DNA of 64,000 nt from Companilactobacillus bobalius. Its GTDB lineage: Bacteria; Bacillota; Bacilli; Lactobacillales; Lactobacillaceae. Of this stretch, positions 1 through 8,394 are shown in pieces (positions within the stretch are counted from its first letter, which is position 1; every line of letters starts with the position of its first letter). The notes under the pieces were generated by a model that saw only the letters and a list, made by a program, of their open reading frames with translations, made no database searches and was not told the DNA's origin. The DNA lies in contig NZ_LNUA01000032.1 of assembly GCF_009764355.1 (NCBI RefSeq), positions 310,001 to 374,000 on the forward strand, written 5' to 3'. A program made the translations under genes and the position numbers.

Positions 1-2
1 TA

Positions 3-50
3 GAAACCAAAAAACAGAAATTTCATCATTTATTAAGTGAGGTTAAATAA
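3..50 (+). CDS. ribBA: RibBA C-terminus (partial)
   Basis: Only the last 15 codons are in the window. They read ETKKQKFHHLL then SEVK and a stop at 48-50. The pattern T-K-x-x-K-x-x-H-L-L is the usual C-terminal end of the bifunctional 3,4-dihydroxy-2-butanone-4-phosphate synthase / GTP cyclohydrolase II that precedes ribH in Gram-positive riboflavin operons. The stop is one base from the ribH start, so the two are probably translationally coupled. The identification rests on a short tail plus position. Confidence 0.6.
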   Translation, partial: ETKKQKFHHLLSEVK

Positions 51-51
51 A

Positions 52-525
52 ATGCCAGAAATTATAGGACAATTAAACGGTGAGAATCTAAAAATAGCTA
101 TCGTAGTGGCTAAATTCAATGAGATCGTGACAAGCAAGTTATTAAAAGGTGCTCAGGAAAAATTATGGCAACTGAATGTTGCTAAACAGAATATTACCGT
201 AGTCAAAGTTCCCGGAGCAATGGAAATTCCTCGAATTGTTAAGCTGCTATCTGAAAGTGGACGATTTGATGGAATCATTGCCTTAGGAGCAGTTGTGAAG
301 GGTGAGACGGCACACTTTGATTATGTTTGCGCTGAATCGGCTGTAGGTGTCAGTCAAACTTCACTAAATGGATCGGTTCCGGTAATGTATGGTATTTTGA
401 CTACAGAAAATATGGCTCAAGCACTCAATCGGGCTGGTGGTAAGTCAGGAAACAAGGGTTCTGAATGTGCAGTCGATGTTGTAGAAATGGCAAATCTAGA
501 GTTAGAAATAAGAAAAATAATTTAG
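52..525 (+). CDS. ribH: 6,7-dimethyl-8-ribityllumazine synthase
   Basis: Condenses 5-amino-6-ribitylamino-uracil with 3,4-dihydroxy-2-butanone 4-phosphate to lumazine, the penultimate step of riboflavin synthesis. The 157-residue product has the family landmarks: VVAKFNEIVT near the N-terminus, the VPGAMEIP segment, GALGAVVKGETAHFDYV-like core with the catalytic His in ETAHFDYV, and the NKGSECAVDVVEMA tail. A longer frame opens at a GTG at 37, but the ATG at 52 has the AGTGAGG ribosome site nine bases upstream and gives the normal family length. It is the last gene of the operon and is followed by a terminator. Confidence 0.95.
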   Translation: MPEIIGQLNGENLKIAIVVAKFNEIVTSKLLKGAQEKLWQLNVAKQNITVVKVPGAMEIPRIVKLLSESGRFDGIIALGAVVKGETAHFDYVCAESAVGVSQTSLNGSVPVMYGILTTENMAQALNRAGGKSGNKGSECAVDVVEMANLELEIRKII

Positions 526-555
526 GGACATAACATATCTTTTTATTTTAAAATT

Positions 556-608
556 AAAAAAGGTGCTCATATCAACCAAAGCTAAATGGTTAATATAAGC
601 ACCTTTTT
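556..608 (+). terminator. Terminator of the rib operon
   Basis: Long hairpin with GGTGCT / AGCACC at the base, further paired ATAT and AACCA / TGGTT segments, flanked by A-run and T-run. It ends the ribH transcript. Confidence 0.85.
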
Positions 609-629
609 CTATTTGTTGATAAATTCTGT

Positions 630-1475
630 TTAAATAGTTTCAAGAGATGGTTCTTGAGTAGGTTTAGGATAACTTTTATCCAAAAGTTCCAATTCATCTT
701 TTGTGAATTGAACATGGATTGCGGCTAGATTACTTTGCATATGTGCCACTGAACCAGTTTTAGGGATGCTAAGTAAATCGTGATTTCGAATAACCCAAGC
801 CAAAAGTAATTGGTGAATAGAAATATTTTTAGATTGAGCCATTTTCTTGATAACTGGTTTAATGTTTAAATACTCGCTACCATCGGAACCAAATGGTGAA
901 TATCCGACAAAGGACATGTCATGCTGTTTTTGCCATGGTAAAATTGAATATTCAATCCCCCGACTACCAATATTGTAAAGATCCTCATTGATACGGCAGT
1001 TTTGACCGTTTTCCAAACTGGTTAGTTCTTTTAAGTCGGCCAAATCAAAATTAGAAAGTCCCCTTTTTTTCGAAATTAGTTGCTTCATGTTTGACTGTAT
1101 GACTTAAGAATAATTCTTTATATTTGCTGTTAATTTCATAATATTGATTGATTTTTCTATTAAGTCAGTTTGTAGCCGCTTAAGACTCGCTTTGAGACTT
1201 GTTTCAATTAGTTTTGGTGTGGCATGGTAAGGCAATAATTTCGAAACCAATTTTGAATCTTCAAGATGATAATCTTTCATTTGTTTGTAGAAAATTTTCT
1301 ACATAAAACCCTCGCCATACATTTCGGCGGTATCAATTAAGTTAATGCCATGATCTAAACCAAATCTTTTTGTTTGTTGTTTTCTTTCGGTTTGGGCTTG
1401 ATTGCCCTTTGTATGTTTTATTTTGCCAATACCGATAGCGGAAGTATTTTGATGATTAAATGTAATGTATTTCAT
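630..1475 (-). pseudogene. Aldo/keto reductase, broken
   Basis: NAD(P)H-dependent oxidoreductase of the aldo/keto reductase superfamily, no longer intact. The true start is the ATG at 1475, preceded by a GAGG site, and the N-terminal part reads ...LDHGINLIDTAEMYGEGF, the typical strand with the catalytic Asp and Tyr. An in-frame TAG at 1299-1301 stops it. A following stretch still reads like the family (KLVSKLLPYHATP, LKRLQTD) in the same region, but about 80 codons around 1089-1180 are lost or shifted. The C-terminal 152 codons (630-1088) are open and contain the IPKTGS coenzyme-binding motif and the usual NLAAI ... F-T-x-x-E-L tail. No function is expected. Confidence 0.85.
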
Positions 1476-1540
1476 GAAGAAACCTCACTTTCTAATAATC
1501 GTTATTACGTTAATTATAGAACAGCAGTTATGTTTTATAT

Positions 1541-1583
1541 AAAAATACCAACCAATATTAGAAGTAAATTGGTTGGTATTTTG
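1541..1583 (-). terminator. Terminator of the esterase-HAD pair
   Basis: Perfect 13-bp stem AATACCAACCAAT / ATTGGTTGGTATT with A and T runs on both sides, placed just after the HAD gene stop on the minus strand. It would work in both directions. Confidence 0.85.
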
Positions 1584-1590
1584 TTATCAA

Positions 1591-2250
1591 TTATTTTAGG
1601 AATTTTAATGTTTCTGCCAAATCAGTAACCATATGCGTTGGTTGAATGGAAGTTGACGCCTCAATCTGTGGACGATTGACCCAAATAGTTAACAATTCCT
1701 GTTGGTCAGCAGAGATAATGTCACTGTCGTAACCTTCGGCAATATGCCAATGATTTTCAGGAGTAAAGCCGTATTCTTTTTCAACAGTTTTGAAAAAATG
1801 TAGATCAGGTTTATATGCGTGAACATCTTCAGCCGTCCAAACATCAAATGGAACTTTGAGACTCTGAACATTTTTATCAATAATATCCCATGAAGAATTT
1901 GACATAATGATAAGTTGATAATCACGGTCACTAAGAGTCCGTAATGTTTCGATCACTTCTGGAAATGGTTTTAAGTTTTGATGAGCAATAAGCACGTCAA
2001 CAAAGTACTTTTCAAATTGATGTTCTAAACCAAATTGGTAATCTAGATGAATTAGATTATTTCGAGTAAGTAAATCGTAATCTAAATAGGGATGCATATT
2101 ATTACGATCATCTTGGTAAGTTTGAAAACGTTGGCGAGCACGTTTTGGATCGACACCGATTTGACGAGCAAGTTTTTCAATTTCATCATAAGTATTATTT
2201 TCATTTAGTAAAGTACCATAGCAGTCGAAAGTAAGATATTTTTTTTGCAT
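1591..2250 (-). CDS. HAD-superfamily hydrolase (2-haloacid dehalogenase-like)
   Basis: Cytosolic phosphatase/dehalogenase-type hydrolase; the substrate cannot be read from the sequence. The 219-residue protein shows all HAD motifs: nucleophile motif FDCYGTLLN at the N-terminus, motif II MSNSS in the middle, the lysine in AYKPDLHFF, and the acidic motif EGYDSDI near the C-terminus. The layout is that of the L-2-haloacid dehalogenase branch. I chose the ATG at 2250 because GGAAGAAG precedes it; an ATG at 2268 lacks a ribosome site. It follows the esterase gene by about 70 bases on the same strand and probably shares its transcript. Confidence 0.8.
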   Translation of the reverse strand: MQKKYLTFDCYGTLLNENNTYDEIEKLARQIGVDPKRARQRFQTYQDDRNNMHPYLDYDLLTRNNLIHLDYQFGLEHQFEKYFVDVLIAHQNLKPFPEVIETLRTLSDRDYQLIIMSNSSWDIIDKNVQSLKVPFDVWTAEDVHAYKPDLHFFKTVEKEYGFTPENHWHIAEGYDSDIISADQQELLTIWVNRPQIEASTSIQPTHMVTDLAETLKFLK

Positions 2251-2320
2251 GATAAAGGCTTCTTCCATAATAAAGATTTCATACTCATAATATCATTTTA
2301 TGAATATATTTATAGAGGGT

Positions 2321-3046
2321 TTACGATAGCCAGTCGAAAATATTTTGAATGTTACTACTCCAGACTTTCCAGGAGTGATCACCCTCAACTGGCATCCAAG
2401 TGTAATGACCTTTGGCGTGAATAGATAGGAAGTTTTTAAACATGACATTATCTTCATGCATAAAATCAGTATCGCCACAGAGAGTTAAAATAGGTAATTT
2501 GGGTTGACGATTATTATAGATATTGATCAATTGATTTTTGGCAATATTTTCGGGACTATCAAAAATAGCATTAAAGGTGTTTTTTGCCATAGGGCACTTA
2601 GGATTATCACGAAAATGTTCAATATCGGTAATAGGTGATAAAGCTGCAACTTTACCAAATTTGTCTGGATTTTTAAAAGCAAATTTCAAAGCACCATAAC
2701 CACCCATACTTGAACCGACTATATAATTTTTGGCGGGGTCTTTAGAAATAGGCAGAATGCTCTGCATTTTAGGGATAAATTCATCCATAAAGAAAGAATA
2801 ATAAGGAATGAATTTGGAATCAGAATAAAAGGAATTTAATCCGTCAGGCATGATGATGGCCATATTATATTTACGAGCAATTTCCTCTATATAGACGTGT
2901 TTACTCCAAGCAGTGCTGTCGCCGGTATAGCCGTGTAGTAACCAGACTACTGTGTAATCTGGTTCATTAGTATCAGGAATAACTACGGAAGTCTTAAAGT
3001 AAGTATGTAAGTAATTTGTACGATAACTAAGATCCATTAATACCAT
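2321..3046 (-). CDS. Esterase D-family hydrolase (tributyrin esterase-like)
   Basis: Alpha/beta hydrolase of the S-formylglutathione hydrolase / esterase D family; in lactic acid bacteria relatives act on short-chain acyl esters. Visible are the oxyanion region WLLHGYTGDSTAW, the nucleophile elbow GSSMGGYGALK, the Asp in CGDTDFMHEDN and the His in VEGDHSWKVW, giving a full catalytic triad in 241 residues. No signal peptide is present. The start at 3046 has GAGG seven bases upstream; the longer TTG-initiated frame to 3061 would run through that site. It is the first gene of a two-gene minus-strand unit with the HAD hydrolase. Confidence 0.85.
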   Translation of the reverse strand: MVLMDLSYRTNYLHTYFKTSVVIPDTNEPDYTVVWLLHGYTGDSTAWSKHVYIEEIARKYNMAIIMPDGLNSFYSDSKFIPYYSFFMDEFIPKMQSILPISKDPAKNYIVGSSMGGYGALKFAFKNPDKFGKVAALSPITDIEHFRDNPKCPMAKNTFNAIFDSPENIAKNQLINIYNNRQPKLPILTLCGDTDFMHEDNVMFKNFLSIHAKGHYTWMPVEGDHSWKVWSSNIQNIFDWLS

Positions 3047-3139
3047 TATTAAGCCTCGCAATATTAATTATTAGTATTCGTGAAAATGGTAAACATAATT
3101 CTTAAAAAAGTCTAGTTATGAGATAAATAGTAAAGAAAA

Positions 3140-4180
3140 TTAATGCTCATAAAGATATTTTTTAAAGTGTAAGTAGTTGGTATACAATTCTAACATGTCT
3201 GTAATATCATGCAAATCAAGGTTGAAGTAGTCGGAAATTTTGTTCAACCGATAATTAGTCGTGTTTCGATGAACATTCAATCTAGTTGAAGTGTCGGTCA
3301 CATTACCATTTGATTTGAAATAACAATCGAGGGTATCAATTAATTCAGTTCCGGCTCTGGTTTTAAGCAAATTTTTAAAGTTATTGATGATTTTGGCCGA
3401 GTGGAGCTGACTTTGGAGTAATTTATTTAGAAAGCTGATTTGGTGATAATAATAAATATCGGTCAATTGCAATTCATAAACAACTTTAATAGTATCAATC
3501 GCTTGTTGAACGGCTTTTTTTAAATTAGTACTTTGATTACTGATGCCAATCACGATTTGATTAAGTTGACTGAATTTTAAGTACTTTTCTAAATTTTCGG
3601 TATTACGAGTAATAATCAATTGTTGATGCGGTGTCTTACTGAAGTAGAAGTCACCTTCAAAAATCGTTGGTTGATTATCTGTTTCGAGAATAACGGCATA
3701 GCGTTTTAATTCTAGATTGATATTCAAAGCTTGAGCTCGAGATTTTAATTCAGCATTTTCAGAAATATTGTCGATAGTGGTCCATTGATAAAGAAAATGA
3801 TTCAGTGATTCCTTACGTTGATTTTCGGCCTTAGAGCTATTGATCTGGGTAATCAGTAATTCAGTTGATACCTTGAGTAGAGAGGCTAAGGGAGTAACCT
3901 TTTCAGGATTTTCGGTAATGCCAATAACGCCAATCGTTTTACCTTGAAATTCGACTGGGATGTTCACACCAGGTTGACCGAATTTACCAAAGGATTCAAC
4001 CATAGGTTTAGTCTTGCCACTTTCAATAGTTTCAATGGCACCAATATGAAGAGTATTGATACGCTCTTTATTGCCACTAGCGATGATATAACCTTTCTCG
4101 TTCATCATATTAATATTATAAGGGATGCTTTCCATCATTCGATCAACAATGGATTGAGCTAATTTGGGGTCTAATTTCAT
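3140..4180 (-). CDS. CdaR-family sugar-diacid regulator
   Basis: Transcriptional regulator of 346 residues. The N-terminal half has the sugar-diacid-recognition layout (MKLDPKLAQSIVDRMM, GYIIASGNKERI, GVIGITENPEKV) and the C-terminal end has the PucR/CdaR-type helix-turn-helix with the NVHRNTTNYRLNKI motif near residue 300. In E. coli CdaR activates glucarate/galactarate/glycerate genes. Here it is divergent from a GntP-type permease and glycerate kinase, which supports control of glycerate or sugar-acid use. The 254-base intergenic region presumably carries its operators. Confidence 0.85.
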   Translation of the reverse strand: MKLDPKLAQSIVDRMMESIPYNINMMNEKGYIIASGNKERINTLHIGAIETIESGKTKPMVESFGKFGQPGVNIPVEFQGKTIGVIGITENPEKVTPLASLLKVSTELLITQINSSKAENQRKESLNHFLYQWTTIDNISENAELKSRAQALNINLELKRYAVILETDNQPTIFEGDFYFSKTPHQQLIITRNTENLEKYLKFSQLNQIVIGISNQSTNLKKAVQQAIDTIKVVYELQLTDIYYYHQISFLNKLLQSQLHSAKIINNFKNLLKTRAGTELIDTLDCYFKSNGNVTDTSTRLNVHRNTTNYRLNKISDYFNLDLHDITDMLELYTNYLHFKKYLYEH

Positions 4181-4230
4181 AATTTTATCCTTGTTAAAGA
4201 TTAAGCAAACTTACATAAAAGCTTAAATCC

Positions 4231-4340
4231 ATTATTTGTGCATATAAATATTTTACATTATTTTAAATTTTAAAAACATTGATTTATCAAGAAATCACAT
4301 TATTTTTTAATATATTATCCAATTATTTTTGTGCATGTGT
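4231..4340. promoter_or_regulatory. Divergent control region with repeated TTTGTGCAT boxes
   Basis: The cdaR-like / permease intergenic region holds two similar boxes: ATTATTTGTGCATATA at 4231-4246 and TTTTTGTGCATGTG at 4327-4340, about 95 bases apart in the same orientation. They are the only repeated motif here and are candidate binding sites for the adjacent regulator. This is inference; no known consensus was matched. Confidence 0.4.
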
Positions 4341-4434
4341 ACATTGATTTAGAAAATTTATCAAGGTATTATACAAAAGTTAATAATTGTTCAATATTTA
4401 ACAATTACCGTGTTTTTGAGGAGGATATTTAAAA

Positions 4435-5718
4435 ATGGTTATTGCTTGGTGGGCAGCCTTGTTAGGCTTGCTTTTAGCAATTGGATTGATTTTATTCAGG
4501 GTTAATCCTATTTATGCATTAATTTTTGGGGCAATTGTTGGTTGCTTAATTGGAGGAATGAATCTTTCACAGACAACCGATGTAATTGTCAAAGGTAGTT
4601 CTGGTGTTATGGGGACGATTATCCGTGTTATTGCGGCTGGAGTTTTAGCCGGAGTTATGATGGAATCAGGTGCAGCTAACGTAATTGCATCTAATATTGT
4701 TAATCATTTTAGTGATAAGTTGGCCATTTTGGCGTTGGCTTTATCGACGATGGTTTTAACAGGTGTAGGGATTTTTATTCCCGTAGCTGTATTGATTGTG
4801 GCACCGATTGCTCTAGAAGTTGGGCAGAAGATGCATTACAGTAAACTTTCATTATTAGTAGCTCTTTCTGGTGGTGGTAAGGCTGGAAATATCATTTCAC
4901 CTAATCCTAATACAATTGCGGCTGCTAAGGGTTTTAATGTTGAACTTTCACAAGTTATGATCGCAGATTTTGTACCAGCTATCGTTGGTTTGATCGTAAC
5001 AGTACTTTTGGCAACATTGATCAAAAATAAAGGAACTTTCGTGTCAGCAGAGCATAAGTTTGAAACTAAAGAGGATAAAGATTTACCAAGTTTGAAGGCA
5101 GCAATTGTGACACCTTTGGTAGCTGTTATTCTACTTTTGATTACTCCGGTAGGTGACATTCTAGGAATTAAAGCTTTAGCTTCATTCAACTTAGATGCAA
5201 TGTATATTTTACCGATTGCCGGTTTAATCGGAACTTTGGCGATGGGACAACGTAAAAAGTTTTTGAAATATATGACCGGTGGATTAGCACGAATGACTGA
5301 TGTAGTGCTGATTTTGATAGGTGCTGGTGCGATTGCTGGTTTAGTTTCAGCATCTGATTTACCACAAACCGTTAGGATTATCGTCGTCATCTCTGGAATC
5401 TCCGGAACTTTCTTGGCTCCAATTGCCGGTATTTTAATGGCCGCAGCAACAGCTTCGACCTTTTTTACGCAAGGGTTTTTGATGAACCATTTGAGAGAAA
5501 GAATCATGTCCTTTGGTATTTCTGGTACAGGAGCCGCAGCGATGGTTCATACTGGAGCAACTGTTATCGATCAATTACCACATGGTAACTATTTCCACGT
5601 AACAGCCAAAGCCGTTGACATGCACTTTAAAGAAAGAATGAGCGTTGTTTTGTGGGAAATGCTAGTTGGACTTTCAATGACGATTGTAGCAACATTAATG
5701 TATGGAAATTTGTTCTAG
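4435..5718 (+). CDS. GntP-family permease (glycerate/gluconate type)
   Basis: Proton symporter of the gluconate/GntP family, 427 residues, almost wholly hydrophobic with about 12 membrane segments. It begins MVIAWWAALLGLLLAIGL and carries family-like stretches such as LSGGGKAGNIISPNPNT and TGATVIDQLPHGNYFH. An AGGAGG site lies ten bases before the ATG. It is ten bases upstream of the glycerate kinase gene and divergent from the CdaR-type regulator, so uptake of glycerate is a reasonable guess for its substrate. Confidence 0.85.
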   Translation: MVIAWWAALLGLLLAIGLILFRVNPIYALIFGAIVGCLIGGMNLSQTTDVIVKGSSGVMGTIIRVIAAGVLAGVMMESGAANVIASNIVNHFSDKLAILALALSTMVLTGVGIFIPVAVLIVAPIALEVGQKMHYSKLSLLVALSGGGKAGNIISPNPNTIAAAKGFNVELSQVMIADFVPAIVGLIVTVLLATLIKNKGTFVSAEHKFETKEDKDLPSLKAAIVTPLVAVILLLITPVGDILGIKALASFNLDAMYILPIAGLIGTLAMGQRKKFLKYMTGGLARMTDVVLILIGAGAIAGLVSASDLPQTVRIIVVISGISGTFLAPIAGILMAAATASTFFTQGFLMNHLRERIMSFGISGTGAAAMVHTGATVIDQLPHGNYFHVTAKAVDMHFKERMSVVLWEMLVGLSMTIVATLMYGNLF

Positions 5719-5730
5719 AGGTGGATTATG

Positions 5731-6870
5731 ATGAAAATAGTTTTGGCTCCAGATTCATATAAAAATTCATTAACAGCTAAAGAAGTCGCTACTGCGATGC
5801 ATAAGGGATTTGCTAAAGTTTATCCAGAGGCAGATTTTGTTGATGTGCCAATGGCTGATGGTGGTGAGGGAACCGTTCAATCTTTAGTAGATGCTAAAAA
5901 TGGGCAAATTATTACTGAAGAAGTAACTAATCCTTTGGGGTATAAGACAGAAGCTCACTATGGCTTGATTGATGATGGTAAAGTGGCTGTGATTGAAATG
6001 GCCGAAGCAAGTGGAATCCAGTATATTAATCAATTTACTCAAAATCCTTATATTACAACAACCTTTGGAACTGGTGAATTGATAAAGTCAGCTATCCAAA
6101 AGGGCGCAAAGACTATTATTATCGGAATTGGCGTTTTTTTTGTCAAAAAAATTCAGCTTTGTGATATCATTCAAAGTAAGACGGATTTATTGGATGAAAA
6201 AGGTCAGGAACTCCAATATGGTGGTGCTATGTTGGAAAAACTAGATAAAATCGACACTACAGATATGTTACCAGAACTAGCTGATGTAAAAGTTGTCATT
6301 GCTTCTGATGTAACAAATCCGTTAACGGGTCCTAATGGCGCTAGTCATGTCTTTGGTCCTCAAAAGGGTGCTAGTGAAGAAATGGTCGAGTTCTTAGATA
6401 AGGCTTTGTCTCATTATGCTGAGGTTCTAAAGAGAGACCTTGGAAAAGATTTGGAACAAGTACCTGGTGCGGGAGCTGCTGGTGGATTGGGAGCTGGATT
6501 ATTGGCCTTCACTCATTCAGAAATGCGTTCAGGAGTCGATATTGTGGTTGACTACACTGATTTAAAAGACAAAGTAAAAGATGCTGACGTGGTAGTAACT
6601 GGTGAAGGACAGATTGACTTTCAAACCAAATTTGGTAAAACACCAATTGGTGTTGCTAAAGCAACTAAAGCGGTTAATCCTCAAGCTACTGTTATTGCAA
6701 TTGCCGGTTCTGTTGGTGAAAAGATATCGGAGCTTTATCCTTTAGGAATTGATGCAATTTTTACTTGTGTACCTGGTGTAGAGGAATTGTCAAAGGCTAT
6801 TCAGGATACTGATAAGAACCTACAGCAAGTTTCTGAGAATATTGCTCGCTTAATTAAGAATACCAAATAA
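5731..6870 (+). CDS. glxK: Glycerate kinase, with altered nucleotide-binding segment
   Basis: Phosphorylates D-glycerate with ATP, feeding it into glycolysis. The 379-residue length, N-terminus MKIVLAPDSYKNSLTA, ADGGEGTV, TTFGTGELI, GAGAAGGLGAG and TGEGQIDFQT segments are typical of the GarK/GlxK family. However, after IIIGIG the conserved family segment that normally reads GGSATNDGGAGM is replaced by VFFVKKIQLCDIIQSK (about 6130-6180). Family-like sequence resumes at DLLDEKG with no net length change. Neither other frame restores the motif. Activity is doubtful if the sequence is correct. Start taken at the second of two adjacent ATGs, seven bases after GAGGTG. Confidence 0.8.
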   Translation: MKIVLAPDSYKNSLTAKEVATAMHKGFAKVYPEADFVDVPMADGGEGTVQSLVDAKNGQIITEEVTNPLGYKTEAHYGLIDDGKVAVIEMAEASGIQYINQFTQNPYITTTFGTGELIKSAIQKGAKTIIIGIGVFFVKKIQLCDIIQSKTDLLDEKGQELQYGGAMLEKLDKIDTTDMLPELADVKVVIASDVTNPLTGPNGASHVFGPQKGASEEMVEFLDKALSHYAEVLKRDLGKDLEQVPGAGAAGGLGAGLLAFTHSEMRSGVDIVVDYTDLKDKVKDADVVVTGEGQIDFQTKFGKTPIGVAKATKAVNPQATVIAIAGSVGEKISELYPLGIDAIFTCVPGVEELSKAIQDTDKNLQQVSENIARLIKNTK

Positions 6871-6876
6871 AAAATG

Positions 6877-6936
6877 AAAACAGCACTTATTTAGAATAAA
6901 CGTACATAATTACGTCTCTAAGTAAGTGCTGTTTTT
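6877..6936 (+). terminator. Bidirectional terminator after glycerate kinase
   Basis: Stem AAAACAGCACTTA / TAAGTGCTGTTTT, extended by TTAGA / TCTAA and an inner hairpin. It lies between convergent units and can serve both. Confidence 0.85.
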
Positions 6937-6942
6937 GATTCT

Positions 6943-7200
6943 CTATTTTTTCATGTATAGAATGGGATAAGGATTGCCGGCATCATCAGTTTCAGTTCTT
7001 CGATAAGTTTTGAATCCAAGGTGTTGGTAGAATCCGATAGCCTGTGGGTTCTGTTCGTTAACCGTCAATTTGTTTACATCAAAATTTTTAATACCATAGT
7101 TAATTAATTGTTTACCTAAGCCATGACCGCGGAATTCAGGAGCGACAAACAGCATCTCAAGTTCCTGATGAGAAATGCCCATAAAAGCCACAGGTTTTTC
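6943..7200 (-). pseudogene. GNAT acetyltransferase, N-terminus missing
   Basis: The open frame encodes only the C-terminal half of a GNAT N-acetyltransferase: PVAFMGISHQELEMLFV, the acetyl-CoA loop FRGHGLGKQL (R-x-x-G-x-G), VNEQNPQAIGFYQHLGF and a YPILYMKK end. The usual N-terminal 60-70 residues are absent; the frame loses similarity near 7200 where a fragment of an unrelated plus-strand frame begins. This looks like a deletion or recombination junction. No ribosome site fits a short protein starting within it. Confidence 0.75.
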
Positions 7201-7208
7201 GTTCTCTG

Positions 7209-7393
7209 CGTGATGATAATTTGGGCTTTAAAGTAAGAGAAATGGGGGAGAAAGATATTGTTCATGTTTCTTTTAATCAATTAAAAAGGAATGAAAATCC
7301 ACAACGGATGCTTCCCAGACATTTGTCAGTTGATTTATTAAATCGTCGGATCTTTCAGAAATTATTTTTATTTTCAAAATGTACCTCAAGATG
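7209..7393 (+). pseudogene. Orphan C-terminal coding fragment
   Basis: A plus-strand frame reads DDNLGFKVREMGEKDIV, then FNQLKRNENPQRMLPRHL and ends at TGA 7391-7393. It is protein-like in composition but has no start codon context and abuts the truncated GNAT gene. I do not recognise the parent family. It is probably the tail of a gene whose 5' part was removed by the event that truncated the GNAT. Confidence 0.35.
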
Positions 7394-7460
7394 AATTTTC
7401 TCATTAATGTAGTAGTTAGTTATCATTATATCAGAGGCTAAAAGAATAAGAGGGATATTA

Positions 7461-8312
7461 ATGCTGATAGATGAAAGTTGGTATAAAGAACTAGATTTGG
7501 GCAAAATTGAGGAAGTACAATCATTTGATCGTGAATTGGTAAATTCAATTGTTAAGATAATTGCTGATTCGGGTGGCTATGACCATATCAAGAAGCCCGA
7601 TAATAACGAGAGCTTTTTTGATCATGAAGTCGAGAGTCTCAATTTGATCAATTCAGTTGCCAATGCTCCTAAAGTTGTTCGAAGCGGAACTTTCTGTGAT
7701 AGTGGGGAACTTATATTGAATTATTTTCTTTTTAGTTTGGCTAATCTCTTGGATTATAAACATAGTGTAAAAAAGATGCATCAACGCCATTCATTACGTT
7801 TCGGCTTGGGACATGATGTTTTGAATGCTAAGAATCCCAAAATCAATACTTGGCGTGCTAACTGGGGAGATTTTTATATTCAACAACGTTTAAACGTTTT
7901 AATCAATGAGGTTCAGAAGAAGAATTTGTGGAACGATGAAAGAGATAAAATGATGCGCCTATTTGAGGAAAAGTTAATAGAGTATTACCAAGTTCATCCA
8001 ATCATACCAAGCTTGATGCATGGGGATTTATGGAATGGTAATGTCGGATTTCAACAGGATCAACAACCGATTCTATTTGATCCTGATGTTTTCTTTGGCA
8101 ATCGTGAAATGGATATTGCCATGACTTTGTTGTTTGGAGGATTCAATGAAGAATTTTATCAGGGTTATCAAAACTTGTATCCTTTAGATAAAGATTGGCA
8201 AAAAAGAGTACCTTGGTATCAAACTTATTACTTATTGGCTCACTTAAATCTTTTTGGTGAAACTTATGGGGCCAGTTTTGACAATGTTTTGAAACAAAGT
8301 GTTGAAAATTAA
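7461..8312 (+). CDS. Fructosamine kinase-family protein
   Basis: Kinase-fold protein of 283 residues related to fructosamine/ketosamine 3-kinases, which phosphorylate glycated amines for repair. The phosphotransferase signature is clear: LMHGDLWNGNVGF (catalytic Asp in HGDLWNGN) followed by LFDPDVFFGNREMDIAMTLLFGGF (metal-binding Asp). The mid-region NTWRANWGDFYIQQRL also fits the family. The N-terminal nucleotide-binding lobe is short and lacks an evident S-G-G-x-x-N loop. GAGGG precedes the ATG by eight bases. It stands alone between the broken GNAT and a hypothetical gene. Confidence 0.8.
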   Translation: MLIDESWYKELDLGKIEEVQSFDRELVNSIVKIIADSGGYDHIKKPDNNESFFDHEVESLNLINSVANAPKVVRSGTFCDSGELILNYFLFSLANLLDYKHSVKKMHQRHSLRFGLGHDVLNAKNPKINTWRANWGDFYIQQRLNVLINEVQKKNLWNDERDKMMRLFEEKLIEYYQVHPIIPSLMHGDLWNGNVGFQQDQQPILFDPDVFFGNREMDIAMTLLFGGFNEEFYQGYQNLYPLDKDWQKRVPWYQTYYLLAHLNLFGETYGASFDNVLKQSVEN

Positions 8313-8394
8313 GCCTATCATCCTTGTCAATCTATAGAAATAAGAGAGATACTATAAGTAAAGACAGTTTCATTTTAATGGGAGTGGATTAAGT

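Noticed and set aside
1374..1628. An 84-codon plus-strand frame
   Set aside because: It overlaps the aldo/keto reductase N-terminus and the terminator on the other strand; no ribosome site or family.
4836..5507. A 223-codon open frame on the minus strand
   Set aside because: It lies wholly antisense to the GntP-type permease, has low-complexity Ala/Ile/Lys-rich sequence and no ribosome site; it is a shadow.
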